A stretch of DNA of 55,223 bases from Fulvivirga lutimaris (lineage in GTDB: Bacteria; Bacteroidota; Bacteroidia; Cytophagales; Cyclobacteriaceae), in contig NZ_SMLV01000436.1 in NCBI RefSeq assembly GCF_009711525.1, positions 10,680 through 65,902 of the forward strand, read 5' to 3'. A program made the translations under genes and the position numbers. The notes beneath the pieces are model-generated. The model ran no database searches, was not told the DNA's origin, and worked only from the letters and a program-made list of their open reading frames with translations. This document shows, piece by piece, positions 1 through 8,058 of the stretch (the first letter of the stretch is position 1; every line of letters starts with the position of its first letter).

Positions 1-1097
1 CTGTCATAGGTGGGGGGCTTGCAGGGCTGGTAAGCGCGATTCTCCTTCAAAAGGAGAAATTAAATGTGGTTCTTGTTGAAAAAAAACAATACCCTTTCCA
101 TCGCGTGTGTGGAGAATATGTCTCCAATGAGGTTGTTGATTTTCTCAAAAGAAACAACATCTACCCGAACTCAGGACACTCCGAACTTAATGAGTTTGCT
201 TTAACATCAATTGCTGGCAAAAAAGCAACCGTACCGCTAGAACTAGGTGGTTTTGGTATAAGCAGATACAATTTTGACTTCTTTCTTTTTAAAAAAGCCC
301 AGGAGGTAGGTGTGCATATTGTAACCGATGCTGTAGACAGTATTTCATACATTGATGATCAGGATGAATTTGTTATTGATCTGAGAAAATCAGGGCAACT
401 CCATTCCAAAATAGCTATTGGTGCTTATGGAAAGCGATCGAATATTGACAGAAATATGAATCGCCCATTTTTTAGCAGACTATCTCCCTACATAGGAGTA
501 AAATATCATATTAAGTATGACCATCCAATAAACCAGGTAGCGCTCCATAATTTTGAAGGTGGATACTGTGGCATAAATGCCATAGAAGAAGGCAAAATGA
601 ACCTTTGTTATCTTGGCGAGAGGTCTGCACTTAAGAAGCATGGCTCAATACCTGAAATGGAAAGAAATGTTCTGCATAGGAATCCTTACTTAAAAAAAAT
701 ATTTATGGAAGCTGAATTCCTGTGGGAAAAGCCTGAGGTGATTAATGAAATATCTTTTGAGACAAAAAAGCCTGTTGAAGGTCATATTCTGATGTGTGGG
801 GATGCTGCTGGGATGATCACTCCACTCTGTGGTAATGGGATGGCTATGGCTATTCATAGTTCTAATATTCTGGTAGAAGATATTTCAAACTATTTTCATA
901 AACACAATGACCGGATGCAGCTTGAAAAGTCATATCGCAGTAAATGGAACAAGCTTTTTAAAACTCGGCTTTCCATTGGCAGAACCATCCAAAATCTATT
1001 CGGATCTGTTTGGTTATCTGAACTGAGTGTGGGTATGTGTAAAATAAAACCACTATCCCGATATCTGGTGTCGCTTACACATGGTAAGCCATTTTAA
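1..1097 (+). CDS. FAD-dependent oxidoreductase (5' end outside window)
   Basis: The reading frame is open from base 3 and has no in-window start. The first codons spell the Rossmann FAD motif VIGGGLAGLVSA, so a start at the GTG at 66 would delete the nucleotide-binding fold. The true start therefore lies just left of the window. About 364 residues are visible. A second FAD motif, GDAAGMITPLCGNGMAMA, sits about two thirds along. This layout fits the geranylgeranyl-reductase/aromatic-monooxygenase group of flavoproteins. The gene converges on the UbiA prenyltransferase gene and their stop codons overlap by 4 bp. Next to UbiA and a type III PKS, it may oxidise the polyketide ring or reduce the prenyl chain; this is inference. 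The family assignment is firm, the substrate is unknown. Confidence 0.85.
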   Translation, partial: VIGGGLAGLVSAILLQKEKLNVVLVEKKQYPFHRVCGEYVSNEVVDFLKRNNIYPNSGHSELNEFALTSIAGKKATVPLELGGFGISRYNFDFFLFKKAQEVGVHIVTDAVDSISYIDDQDEFVIDLRKSGQLHSKIAIGAYGKRSNIDRNMNRPFFSRLSPYIGVKYHIKYDHPINQVALHNFEGGYCGINAIEEGKMNLCYLGERSALKKHGSIPEMERNVLHRNPYLKKIFMEAEFLWEKPEVINEISFETKKPVEGHILMCGDAAGMITPLCGNGMAMAIHSSNILVEDISNYFHKHNDRMQLEKSYRSKWNKLFKTRLSIGRTIQNLFGSVWLSELSVGMCKIKPLSRYLVSLTHGKPF

Positions 1098-1981
1098 TAC
1101 AAAAATAATATTACAAAAAACAGATTCAGGCAAGTTGCTGAAATTGCATTCAATCTCATTGTATTTTCAAAATTCACTACCTCCATATTCTTTCTAGCTT
1201 TAAAGTACCAATAGAAAAAATAACCAACTACAGGTGACATGGACAACACATATAAGAATGCTATATTGAGATTATAGTATTCGATAAAATACAACCCAAA
1301 TAACAATGTAGTGAGAGAGAAAAGGGTCATGGTAAAATGAAAAGTGCCCAAAATTCCAAGTTTCAAACTTAAGGTATTATCACCCCTACTTCTGTCTTCT
1401 TTATGCTGATAAATTTGGGTCATGGGGTATGAGCCCCAGAGCATTACTGAAGTTAAAATAGCGGGGAAAAGCACTTCCTTTTTCAGCAGTTCTTCGGGCG
1501 CAATTCCATTCACACCAAGGTAAACCATTAAAAAAGTAAAGAACCCTTGAAAAACGCCAGCAATAAACCAGCTGGCAAAGGGGTATTTTTTTATCCGAAT
1601 AATAGGGTGGCTATAGGCCTTGGAAACCAATCCATAAACAAAAAACATAACTAGCGTCCAGAAATTAAAAGCAACAAGGACCAATGCTATCAAATCGAAA
1701 ATTAAGGCCAAATAATAAAGCCCCTTATTAACCTTTGGCGGATTTTTCAAACCTCCAATGCTATCTTCATCCTTGTCAAAATAGCTATTATATCCGTTAC
1801 TGGCAGGGTACAGAAATATATGAAGCGCAATAAAAACAATAATGGCATCAGATGTATTAACATTGTCAGATACCGCTAGTGCAAATAAGTAAACGGGCAT
1901 CAGGTAATACGAAAAGGGAATACGCAGATGAAGCCACGCGGATTTAGAAAACATATGAAGTTGTTTTGACCAAGATATCAA
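1094..1981 (-). CDS. UbiA-family membrane prenyltransferase
   Basis: The 295-residue hydrophobic protein has about eight to nine membrane segments. It carries both polar signatures of the UbiA superfamily: N65-xxx-D69-xxx-D73 (NSYFDKDED) and a second acidic site around D196-D201 (EDRSRGD). These bind Mg-diphosphate of a prenyl donor, so the enzyme should attach an isoprenoid to an aromatic or other acceptor in the membrane. It is divergent from the type III PKS gene, with only 22 bp between the start codons, so the two probably share a control region. An alternative start at residue 10 (M, base 1954) would widen that gap and still keep the first membrane segment. UbiA members of menaquinone, heme or ubiquinone synthesis are alternatives, but the neighbours favour a polyketide acceptor. 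Confidence 0.88.
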   Translation of the reverse strand: MISWSKQLHMFSKSAWLHLRIPFSYYLMPVYLFALAVSDNVNTSDAIIVFIALHIFLYPASNGYNSYFDKDEDSIGGLKNPPKVNKGLYYLALIFDLIALVLVAFNFWTLVMFFVYGLVSKAYSHPIIRIKKYPFASWFIAGVFQGFFTFLMVYLGVNGIAPEELLKKEVLFPAILTSVMLWGSYPMTQIYQHKEDRSRGDNTLSLKLGILGTFHFTMTLFSLTTLLFGLYFIEYYNLNIAFLYVLSMSPVVGYFFYWYFKARKNMEVVNFENTMRLNAISATCLNLFFVILFLY

Positions 1982-2003
1982 AATTTGACTATAATTGACC
2001 TTA
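1966..2003. promoter_or_regulatory. Putative divergent control region with TTGAC repeats
   Basis: The short gap between the UbiA and PKS starts, plus the first codons of UbiA, holds three TTGAC words in the same orientation at 1966, 1985 and 1995 (steps of 19 and 10 bp). No clear TAnnTTTG -7 element was found; TATAATTG at 1990-1997 is the closest, but it is too near the PKS start. The words may be an operator or chance in AT-rich DNA. Confidence 0.25.
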
Positions 2004-3080
2004 ATGAACAGTTACATCACATCCATATCTACCGCCAAACCTAAATTCAAGGTTGAACAATCACAAGCACTGGACTTTATGTCTAAAGTAAACGGCATGG
2101 ATAAAGATGAAAAGCATAATTTAGAAGTTCTTTACAGGGCAACAGGTATTGAGAGCAGGTTTTCTGTACTTGAAGATTTTACACTGCCTCCAGATAAATC
2201 CGAATATTTTAACACAACGGGTACGCCAAGCACTGCAGAAAGGCTAGATTTATTTAAGGAAGAGGCTCTAAAATTGAGTTTTGATTCTGCTAAGGATTGT
2301 ATTAGTAAAAGTGGTGTTTCAGGAGAACAAATCACACATATTATTACCGTAAGCTGTACTGGTTTGCATGCCCCAGGATTGGATATCGATCTGATTTATA
2401 AATTAGGACTACAGCATAATGTTGAAAGATTGGCTATAAATTTTATGGGCTGTTATGCAGCATTTAATGCCATTAAAGCTGCCGATGCTATATGTCAATC
2501 ATCTGAGGCAAAGGTTTTGATTATTTGTACAGAACTCTGCAGTATTCATTTTCAAAAAGGCAAAGATGAAGATACGCTGTTGGCCAATGCCTTGTTCGGT
2601 GATGGTTCTGCCGCATTAATGGTTGAATCAATCCCAACAAAATGTAAATCCTTAAAAATAACCTCTGCTCATTGTGACCTATTACCTGCGGGGAAAAGTG
2701 AAATGGCCTGGGGAGTTGGTGACTTTGGATTTGAAATGAAACTGTCATCATATGTGCCAGATGTTATTTCGACAGGAATAAGTACTCTTCTAAAAAATTA
2801 CTCAGAGCATTTTGACTACTATGCTATTCATCCGGGAGGTAAAAGGATTTTAAAGGTCATTGAAGAGCAATTAAACATTACTAAAGAACAAAACATACAA
2901 GCTCACGAGGTACTCAGGCAACATGGAAATATGTCATCCCCAACAATTCTCTTTGTATTAAAGCATATTTTTGATGACTTAACAGAGGCGGATGCCCAGA
3001 AGGACATTCTCGCGATGGCATTTGGCCCTGGACTTACCCTAGAGTCTCTCACCTTTAAAATCACTTTGGATAATGCCTGA
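2004..3080 (+). CDS. Type III polyketide synthase (chalcone/stilbene synthase family)
   Basis: The protein has 358 residues from the ATG at 2004. A TTG at 1995 would add three residues, but ATG is preferred. The catalytic triad of type III PKSs is visible: Cys150 in NFMGCYAAF, His276 in YAIHPGGKR and Asn309 in QHGNMSSP. The enzyme condenses malonyl-CoA onto a starter CoA without an acyl carrier protein and cyclises the chain to a pyrone, resorcinol or naphthol. The product cannot be read from the sequence. The methyltransferase start lies inside its last codons (8 bp overlap), implying translational coupling. With the divergent UbiA and the FAD enzyme it forms a compact cluster for a methylated, possibly prenylated, aromatic polyketide. 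Confidence 0.93.
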   Translation: MNSYITSISTAKPKFKVEQSQALDFMSKVNGMDKDEKHNLEVLYRATGIESRFSVLEDFTLPPDKSEYFNTTGTPSTAERLDLFKEEALKLSFDSAKDCISKSGVSGEQITHIITVSCTGLHAPGLDIDLIYKLGLQHNVERLAINFMGCYAAFNAIKAADAICQSSEAKVLIICTELCSIHFQKGKDEDTLLANALFGDGSAALMVESIPTKCKSLKITSAHCDLLPAGKSEMAWGVGDFGFEMKLSSYVPDVISTGISTLLKNYSEHFDYYAIHPGGKRILKVIEEQLNITKEQNIQAHEVLRQHGNMSSPTILFVLKHIFDDLTEADAQKDILAMAFGPGLTLESLTFKITLDNA

Positions 3081-3780
3081 TTTTAGCCAGAGGTCTGCCG
3101 AAGTTGAGTTGATGGACGATCTTGAAAGTTCAGGAGAGGTCATAGAAATAACCCTTAAAGAGCTGGAGACCATTAATAAATGGCTTGGCGGAAATTTTGT
3201 GACCATCGATGGAATTAGCCAACTTATTAAAAACAAGAAAGGTAAAATTACGATTGCTGATTTAGGTTGTGGCGGTGGGGATATGCTAAAACTGATTGCC
3301 AAATGGGGGAGGAAAATAAAAGTAGATTTTGATTTAATAGGTATAGATGCCAACCCTAGCATCATAGCATTTGCAAAAGAAAACTGTAGCAATTATCCAG
3401 AAATAACCTTTGAGTGTATTAATATAAATGATGAGGCATTCAGGAGCAGAACTTTTGATATTATAACCTCCACCCTTTTCACTCATCATTTTACCAATGA
3501 AGAGCTCAAAGAGTTGCTGTTATCGGCTCATAAACAATCAAAAATTGGAGTAGTTATTAATGACCTTCATCGTCATTGGTTTGCCTATTATTCTATCAAA
3601 TGGCTCACTTCTTTGTTCTCCAAATCTGAAATGGTTAGAAATGATGCAGCGGTTTCTGTTATGAGATCATTTAGAAAAAAAGAACTTAAAACACTGCTTA
3701 GCAAAGCCGGCATTAGGCCTTATTCTATAAAATGGATGTGGGCTTTTAGGTGGCAGCTGGTTATTAAGAGCAATAATTAA
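3073..3780 (+). CDS. Class I SAM-dependent methyltransferase
   Basis: The 235-residue protein has the SAM-binding glycine motif IADLGCGGGDML at residues 61-72 and an acidic motif II ending in LIGIDA (Asp92). A later stretch, DIITSTLFTHHF, is typical of motif IV. It overlaps the PKS gene by 8 bp, so it is very likely co-translated and acts on the polyketide product as an O- or C-methyltransferase. The C-terminal third is basic with several aromatic residues, and I cannot predict the acceptor from it. No signal peptide or membrane segment is seen. The family is certain; the substrate is inferred from context only. Confidence 0.88.
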   Translation: MPDFSQRSAEVELMDDLESSGEVIEITLKELETINKWLGGNFVTIDGISQLIKNKKGKITIADLGCGGGDMLKLIAKWGRKIKVDFDLIGIDANPSIIAFAKENCSNYPEITFECININDEAFRSRTFDIITSTLFTHHFTNEELKELLLSAHKQSKIGVVINDLHRHWFAYYSIKWLTSLFSKSEMVRNDAAVSVMRSFRKKELKTLLSKAGIRPYSIKWMWAFRWQLVIKSNN

Positions 3781-3795
3781 ATTTACTTGAATATC

Positions 3796-3972
3796 ATGTC
3801 CAACTCTCCCAAACTATTGAAAACAAGAAAAGAGAAAATTACTGCCCTGCTTCTAGTCCTTTCCTCCTTGGTTTCAATTTTGTTTTTTATTTATGGGGTA
3901 ACACAAAGTATAGAGGCTCAAAAATTGAATGAAGAATTAATGAAGTGTCGAGGTATTGAAGTATCCGAATAA
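3796..3972 (+). CDS. Small one-helix membrane protein
   Basis: This encodes 58 residues from the ATG at 3796; an in-frame TTG at 3787 is less likely. A basic N-terminus (KLLKTRKEK) is followed by one hydrophobic helix of about 20 residues and a short acidic tail with a single cysteine. It begins 15 bp after the methyltransferase gene in the same direction and is probably the last gene of the PKS operon. I do not recognise a family. It could be a chaperone or anchor for the cluster enzymes, or unrelated. The coding call rests on position, the clear helix and its typical topology. Confidence 0.55.
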   Translation: MSNSPKLLKTRKEKITALLLVLSSLVSILFFIYGVTQSIEAQKLNEELMKCRGIEVSE

Positions 3973-4093
3973 AGCATCTTTAATAAAGTTTTGCTCCTAA
4001 TATTGCCTAAAGAAGCCAATCATCAACTTCTACTTTTTATCCATCAATATAATTACTAGATTCAGTGCACTAACCTATTAAACAGTGCATATC

Positions 4094-7000
4094 ATGAAAA
4101 AAACCATTCTTCTTGCCGTTCTTGTGGCAAGTTCATCTATCCTATTTGCTCAAAGAAAAAATTCAGCACCTGCAGAAATCAAGTCTGAAATTTCACTCTC
4201 AGGTTTAAAATTCAGATCCATTGGTCCAGCCATAACTTCGGGCAGGGTCTCTGATATAGCCGTAAACCCAAATAATTTCAAGGAATATTATGTGGCCACC
4301 TCCGCAGGAGGGGTCTGGAAAACTAATAACTCTGGAACCACATTCACGCCCGTTTTTGACACTCAGGGCAGCTATTCGATTGGCTGTATAACCATAGTTC
4401 CGAATAACCCAAGTATAATATGGGTTGGCTCTGGTGAAAACAACAACCAACGAAGCGTGTCCTATGGAGATGGAGTCTATAAGTCTATTGATGGAGGGGC
4501 TTCATGGAAAAATGTCGGTCTCAAAACCAGTGAACATATTGGCAAAATCATAGTTCATCCTGACAATTCTGATGTTGTTTATGTGGCAGCTATAGGTCCT
4601 GTATGGAGTGGTGGTGGTGAAAGAGGACTTTATAAAACTACCGATGGTGGTAAAACTTGGAAAGCCGTACTCACCATAGATGAAAATACCGGAATTAATG
4701 ATGTGATCATGGATCCCAGAAATCCAGAGGTGCTATATGCCAGTGCTTTTCAAAGAAGAAGACATGTATTCACTTATTTAGGTGGGGGTCCAAAATCAGG
4801 CATTCACAAATCTACAGATGGCGGTTCTACCTGGACTGAAGTTAATAATGGGCTGCCAGGAGTTGATAAAGGGCGAATTGGGTTATCCTTTGCACCTTCA
4901 AATCCTGAAATTATTTATGCTATAGTTGAGGCCGCACAAGGCAAAGGAGGCTTCTATAAGTCAACCAATCGTGGAGCCTCTTGGGAAAAACAAAGTGGAT
5001 ATAGCTCATCAGGAAATTATTATCAGGAAATAATAGTCGATCCGATCGATGAAAACAAGATCTACTCCATGAACACCTGGATGCAAATTTCAACCAATGG
5101 CGGTAAGTCTTTCACCAATGTAGGAGAAGACACCAAGCACGTTGATAATCACAGTTTATGGATAGATCCAACCGATACCGACCATTTGCTAGCAGGCTGT
5201 GACGGTGGGGTTTATGAGACTTATGATAGGGGTAGCACCTGGCAATTTAAAGCCAACCTGCCTGTCACTCAGTTTTACAAAGTGGCAGTAGATAATGCTG
5301 AGCCTTTCTACTGCATTTATGGAGGAACGCAGGATAACTTTAGTATGGGTGGTCCTTCCCGAACAATCAGCGGAAATGGTATCGCTAACTCTGAATGGTT
5401 TATGACACATGGTGGTGACGGCTTTGAATCTGCAGTTGATCCTAAAAATCCAAATATTGTTTACGCACAAGCACAGTATGGCAATCTCGTAAGGTATGAC
5501 AAGCTAAGCGGAGAAGAACTTGGCATCCAGCCACAGCCAAGAAAAGGTGAGGATGCTTACCGCTGGAACTGGGATGCTCCTTTAGAAATAAGTTTCCACA
5601 AAGATGGACGAATCTATTTCGCAGCTAACAAACTCTTTAGAAGCGATGACCGAGGGAATAGTTGGGAAGTGATAAGTGATGATCTGACTGCTCAGATTAA
5701 TAGAAATGAGCTGAAGGTAATGGGTCAGATTTGGAGCACTGATGCTGTTGCCAAGAATGGATCAACCTCCTTATATGGAGCCATTGTAGCATTTGCAGAG
5801 TCTCCGAAAAATGAGAACTTGTTATATGTGGGAACAGACGATGGCCTAATTCAGGTGACGGAAGATGGTGGAGCCAACTGGCGTAAAATCTCATCAGTAA
5901 GTGGTGTACCAGCCAGAACGTATGTTAATGAAGTATTGGCTTCAAAACACAATGAAAATGTGGTATATGCAGCCTTTAACAATCATAAAAATGGAGATTT
6001 CAAACCATACATTTATAAAAGCTCTGACAAAGGTAAAACATGGGTATCTATTAGCAACAATCTGCCTACTAAGGGATCAGTTTATGCCATCGAAGAAGAC
6101 TTTCAAGACCCTAATTTATTATTTGCAGGAACTGAATTTGGAGTATTCTACTCTTCAAACGGAGGCTCAAGCTGGACGCAGCTGAAGTCAGGACTTCCTA
6201 CTATTGCAGTTCGAGACATAGCAATCCAAGAAAGAGAAACTGATCTGGTATTAGGCACATTCGGAAGAGGGTTCTATATACTGGATGACTACTCTTCATT
6301 GAGAAGCGTCAATGCACTGGCCTCAAAATCAGCTGACCTGATGCCCATTAGAGATGCGCTTGCTTTTGAGTACAAATACCCATTAGGTTTACCAGGCAAA
6401 TCATTTCAAGGCGATGACTATTATCTGGGTGAAAATTTAGGATCAGAGGCCATATTCACCTATTATATCAAAGATGAAATAAAGACAAAACATGACCAGA
6501 GGTTAGATAGAGAGAAGAAAACTACTGATGACAGATATCCAACTTACGATGAACTGAAAGCTGAAAAAACCGAGGAAGACCCATACATTCTATTCACCAT
6601 CAAAGATGCATCAGGCAACATTGTAAGAAAATTGACAACCAAACCTTCAACGGGAGTCAATAGAATACATTGGGATTTAAGAACTGCCTCTACTAATCCT
6701 ATTGACTTAAGCACACCAGCGTTTTATAATCCATGGTCAGGAATAACCACTGGTACTATTGTCGCTCCTGGAAAGTATTCTGTAAGTATGTCAAAATTTG
6801 TGGATGGCACTTTTACAGACCTCGCTGGCCCTGTTAGTTTTAATGTCAAATCATTGAATGGTTACACTATGCCTGCTAACGATAGAAATGCACTAGCCGC
6901 CTTCAAAAAAGAGGTGAATGAATTGGCAAGAGTGGTTGGCGGTGCGCAGAATAGCATCTCGGAAGTTAGAAATGAAATGCGCTATGTTAAGGAGGCCATA

Positions 7001-7348
7001 AATAGGAGTTCCGTTGACCAGCAAGCACTCGCAAAAGCTGCCAGTGAGTTAAATACCAAATTGCAGGAAATTGCAACCAAACTAAACGGTGACAGAGTAG
7101 CTGCTGAACTAGATATGGACAGGCCCGCTACTGTAGCCAACAGAATTGGGAATATTCAATATGAGATGTATTATTCTACTTCAGCCCCAACTGCAACACA
7201 TAAAATGAGTTTTGAAATTGCTAAAGAAGAATTTCAGCCCATTTTAGCAGATATTAGAAAGTTGATTACCGAAGATTTAGTAAGGCTTCAAAAGCAGTTG
7301 GAAACTGCAGGAGCACCGTATACACCTAATAGAGTGATGGTGCCATAA
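4094..7348 (+). CDS. Secreted Asp-box (BNR/VPS10-like) propeller protein
   Basis: The protein has 1084 residues from the ATG at 4094, with a signal peptide MKKTILLAVLVASSSILFAQ. The first 700 or so residues hold about a dozen Asp-box repeats of the S-x-D-x-G-x-x-W type, for example SIDGGASWKN, TTDGGKTWKA, STDGGSTWTE, SDDRGNSWEV, TEDGGANWRK and SSNGGSSWTQ. This predicts one ten-bladed or two smaller beta-propellers, as in sortilin-like/VPS10 and sialidase-like proteins. The C-terminal 350 residues contain a beta-sandwich-like part (IRKLTTKPSTGVNRIHWDL) and a helical tail. Members are often annotated as glycosyl hydrolases, but no sialidase Arg triad can be identified here, so an exported binding or peptidase-like role is just as likely. 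Confidence 0.85.
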   Translation: MKKTILLAVLVASSSILFAQRKNSAPAEIKSEISLSGLKFRSIGPAITSGRVSDIAVNPNNFKEYYVATSAGGVWKTNNSGTTFTPVFDTQGSYSIGCITIVPNNPSIIWVGSGENNNQRSVSYGDGVYKSIDGGASWKNVGLKTSEHIGKIIVHPDNSDVVYVAAIGPVWSGGGERGLYKTTDGGKTWKAVLTIDENTGINDVIMDPRNPEVLYASAFQRRRHVFTYLGGGPKSGIHKSTDGGSTWTEVNNGLPGVDKGRIGLSFAPSNPEIIYAIVEAAQGKGGFYKSTNRGASWEKQSGYSSSGNYYQEIIVDPIDENKIYSMNTWMQISTNGGKSFTNVGEDTKHVDNHSLWIDPTDTDHLLAGCDGGVYETYDRGSTWQFKANLPVTQFYKVAVDNAEPFYCIYGGTQDNFSMGGPSRTISGNGIANSEWFMTHGGDGFESAVDPKNPNIVYAQAQYGNLVRYDKLSGEELGIQPQPRKGEDAYRWNWDAPLEISFHKDGRIYFAANKLFRSDDRGNSWEVISDDLTAQINRNELKVMGQIWSTDAVAKNGSTSLYGAIVAFAESPKNENLLYVGTDDGLIQVTEDGGANWRKISSVSGVPARTYVNEVLASKHNENVVYAAFNNHKNGDFKPYIYKSSDKGKTWVSISNNLPTKGSVYAIEEDFQDPNLLFAGTEFGVFYSSNGGSSWTQLKSGLPTIAVRDIAIQERETDLVLGTFGRGFYILDDYSSLRSVNALASKSADLMPIRDALAFEYKYPLGLPGKSFQGDDYYLGENLGSEAIFTYYIKDEIKTKHDQRLDREKKTTDDRYPTYDELKAEKTEEDPYILFTIKDASGNIVRKLTTKPSTGVNRIHWDLRTASTNPIDLSTPAFYNPWSGITTGTIVAPGKYSVSMSKFVDGTFTDLAGPVSFNVKSLNGYTMPANDRNALAAFKKEVNELARVVGGAQNSISEVRNEMRYVKEAINRSSVDQQALAKAASELNTKLQEIATKLNGDRVAAELDMDRPATVANRIGNIQYEMYYSTSAPTATHKMSFEIAKEEFQPILADIRKLITEDLVRLQKQLETAGAPYTPNRVMVP

Positions 7349-7368
7349 ATTTTTATTTCAGGAATTAT

Positions 7369-7437
7369 CGTCATTGAGATTACGGATAATTTTCTTCAGG
7401 CTAATAAAAAAGTCTGAAGAAAATTTCCGCAATGACG
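7369..7437. repeat. Large imperfect hairpin between convergent genes
   Basis: An outer 8-bp stem CGTCATTG (7369-7376) / CAATGACG (7430-7437) encloses an inner 12-bp stem, AATTTTCTTCAG (7388-7399) with CTGAAGAAAATT (7414-7425). A further CGGA/TCCG pair is separated by a one-base bulge. It fills the 91-bp gap between two converging genes and could end transcription from both sides or be a dispersed palindromic repeat. It lacks a long T-run. Confidence 0.6.
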
Positions 7438-7439
7438 TC

Positions 7440-8021
7440 CTATCTCACCCACCTGACTTTATCCTCAATACCTTTTCTTTTTCCTTCTGGCCATTTGTCT
7501 GATTTCATGGTTCCAATGAACAAGAACCCCAACAACTTATCCTCCTCTTCAAGACCAAAGAATGGTTTGGCTTCTTCATAAAACGTTATACCACCAGTGC
7601 TCCAATAGCAGCCAATTCCATAAGCCGAAGCGGTCAGTAACATATTCTGAACTGCACAAGCTGTGGAGCAAATTTCCTCAACCTCCGGTACTACACTATG
7701 CCGCTTCATTCCGATAGCAATAATATGAGAACACTCCAGTGGCTTAGCAGCCAACTTATCAAAAGTGGCTTCATTAAAATTACCATTGCTTTCAGCCCTT
7801 GTCTTATATAATTCAGATTGAAATTTTGCCAGCTTCTTAAGTCCATCCCCTTCAAAGACCACAAACCTCCACGGCTCTGTAAGCTTATGTGTTGGTGCCC
7901 AATTGGCATTTTGAAGCATCCTTTCAATAATCGCATTATCTACTTTCTCACCTGAGAATATTCCTGTAAAAATTGACCTCCTGTTTCTGATTGCCTCATT
8001 TACAACCTCTGCATTGTTCAT
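7440..8021 (-). CDS. Nitroreductase-family FMN oxidoreductase
   Basis: The protein has 193 residues from the ATG at 8021. The frame stays open to 8102, but the extra 27 residues would run into the neighbouring gene's start and are not conserved-looking. The FMN-binding start RNRRSIFTG, the NWAPTHKLTEPWRF segment and the glycine-rich CYWSTGG region match small YdjA-like nitroreductases. These are cytoplasmic dimers that reduce nitro or quinone compounds with NAD(P)H. The gene is divergent from the M14 carboxypeptidase gene with a 37-bp gap. The physiological substrate is unknown. Confidence 0.88.
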   Translation of the reverse strand: MNNAEVVNEAIRNRRSIFTGIFSGEKVDNAIIERMLQNANWAPTHKLTEPWRFVVFEGDGLKKLAKFQSELYKTRAESNGNFNEATFDKLAAKPLECSHIIAIGMKRHSVVPEVEEICSTACAVQNMLLTASAYGIGCYWSTGGITFYEEAKPFFGLEEEDKLLGFLFIGTMKSDKWPEGKRKGIEDKVRWVR

Positions 8022-8058
8022 ATTATTGCTAACTTTATTTCGCACTAAAGATAACCCA

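Noticed and set aside
66-68. GTG as start of the first gene
   Set aside because: The FAD-binding GxGxxG motif is encoded upstream of it in the same open frame, so the gene begins outside the window.
1580-1596. 17-bp exact match (GGGGTATTTTTTTATCC) to the repeat block at 43051
   Set aside because: It lies inside the UbiA coding sequence, no flanking similarity extends it, and it is low-complexity, so chance is the better explanation.
5901-6185. 94-residue reading frame within the Asp-box protein gene
   Set aside because: It overlaps a well-supported gene in another frame and shows no motif or start context.
8022-8058. TAACTTTA and TATCTTTA as -7 elements of the divergent nitroreductase and carboxypeptidase genes
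   Set aside because: Both miss the final G of TAnnTTTG and no TTG lies at the usual distance; too weak to annotate.
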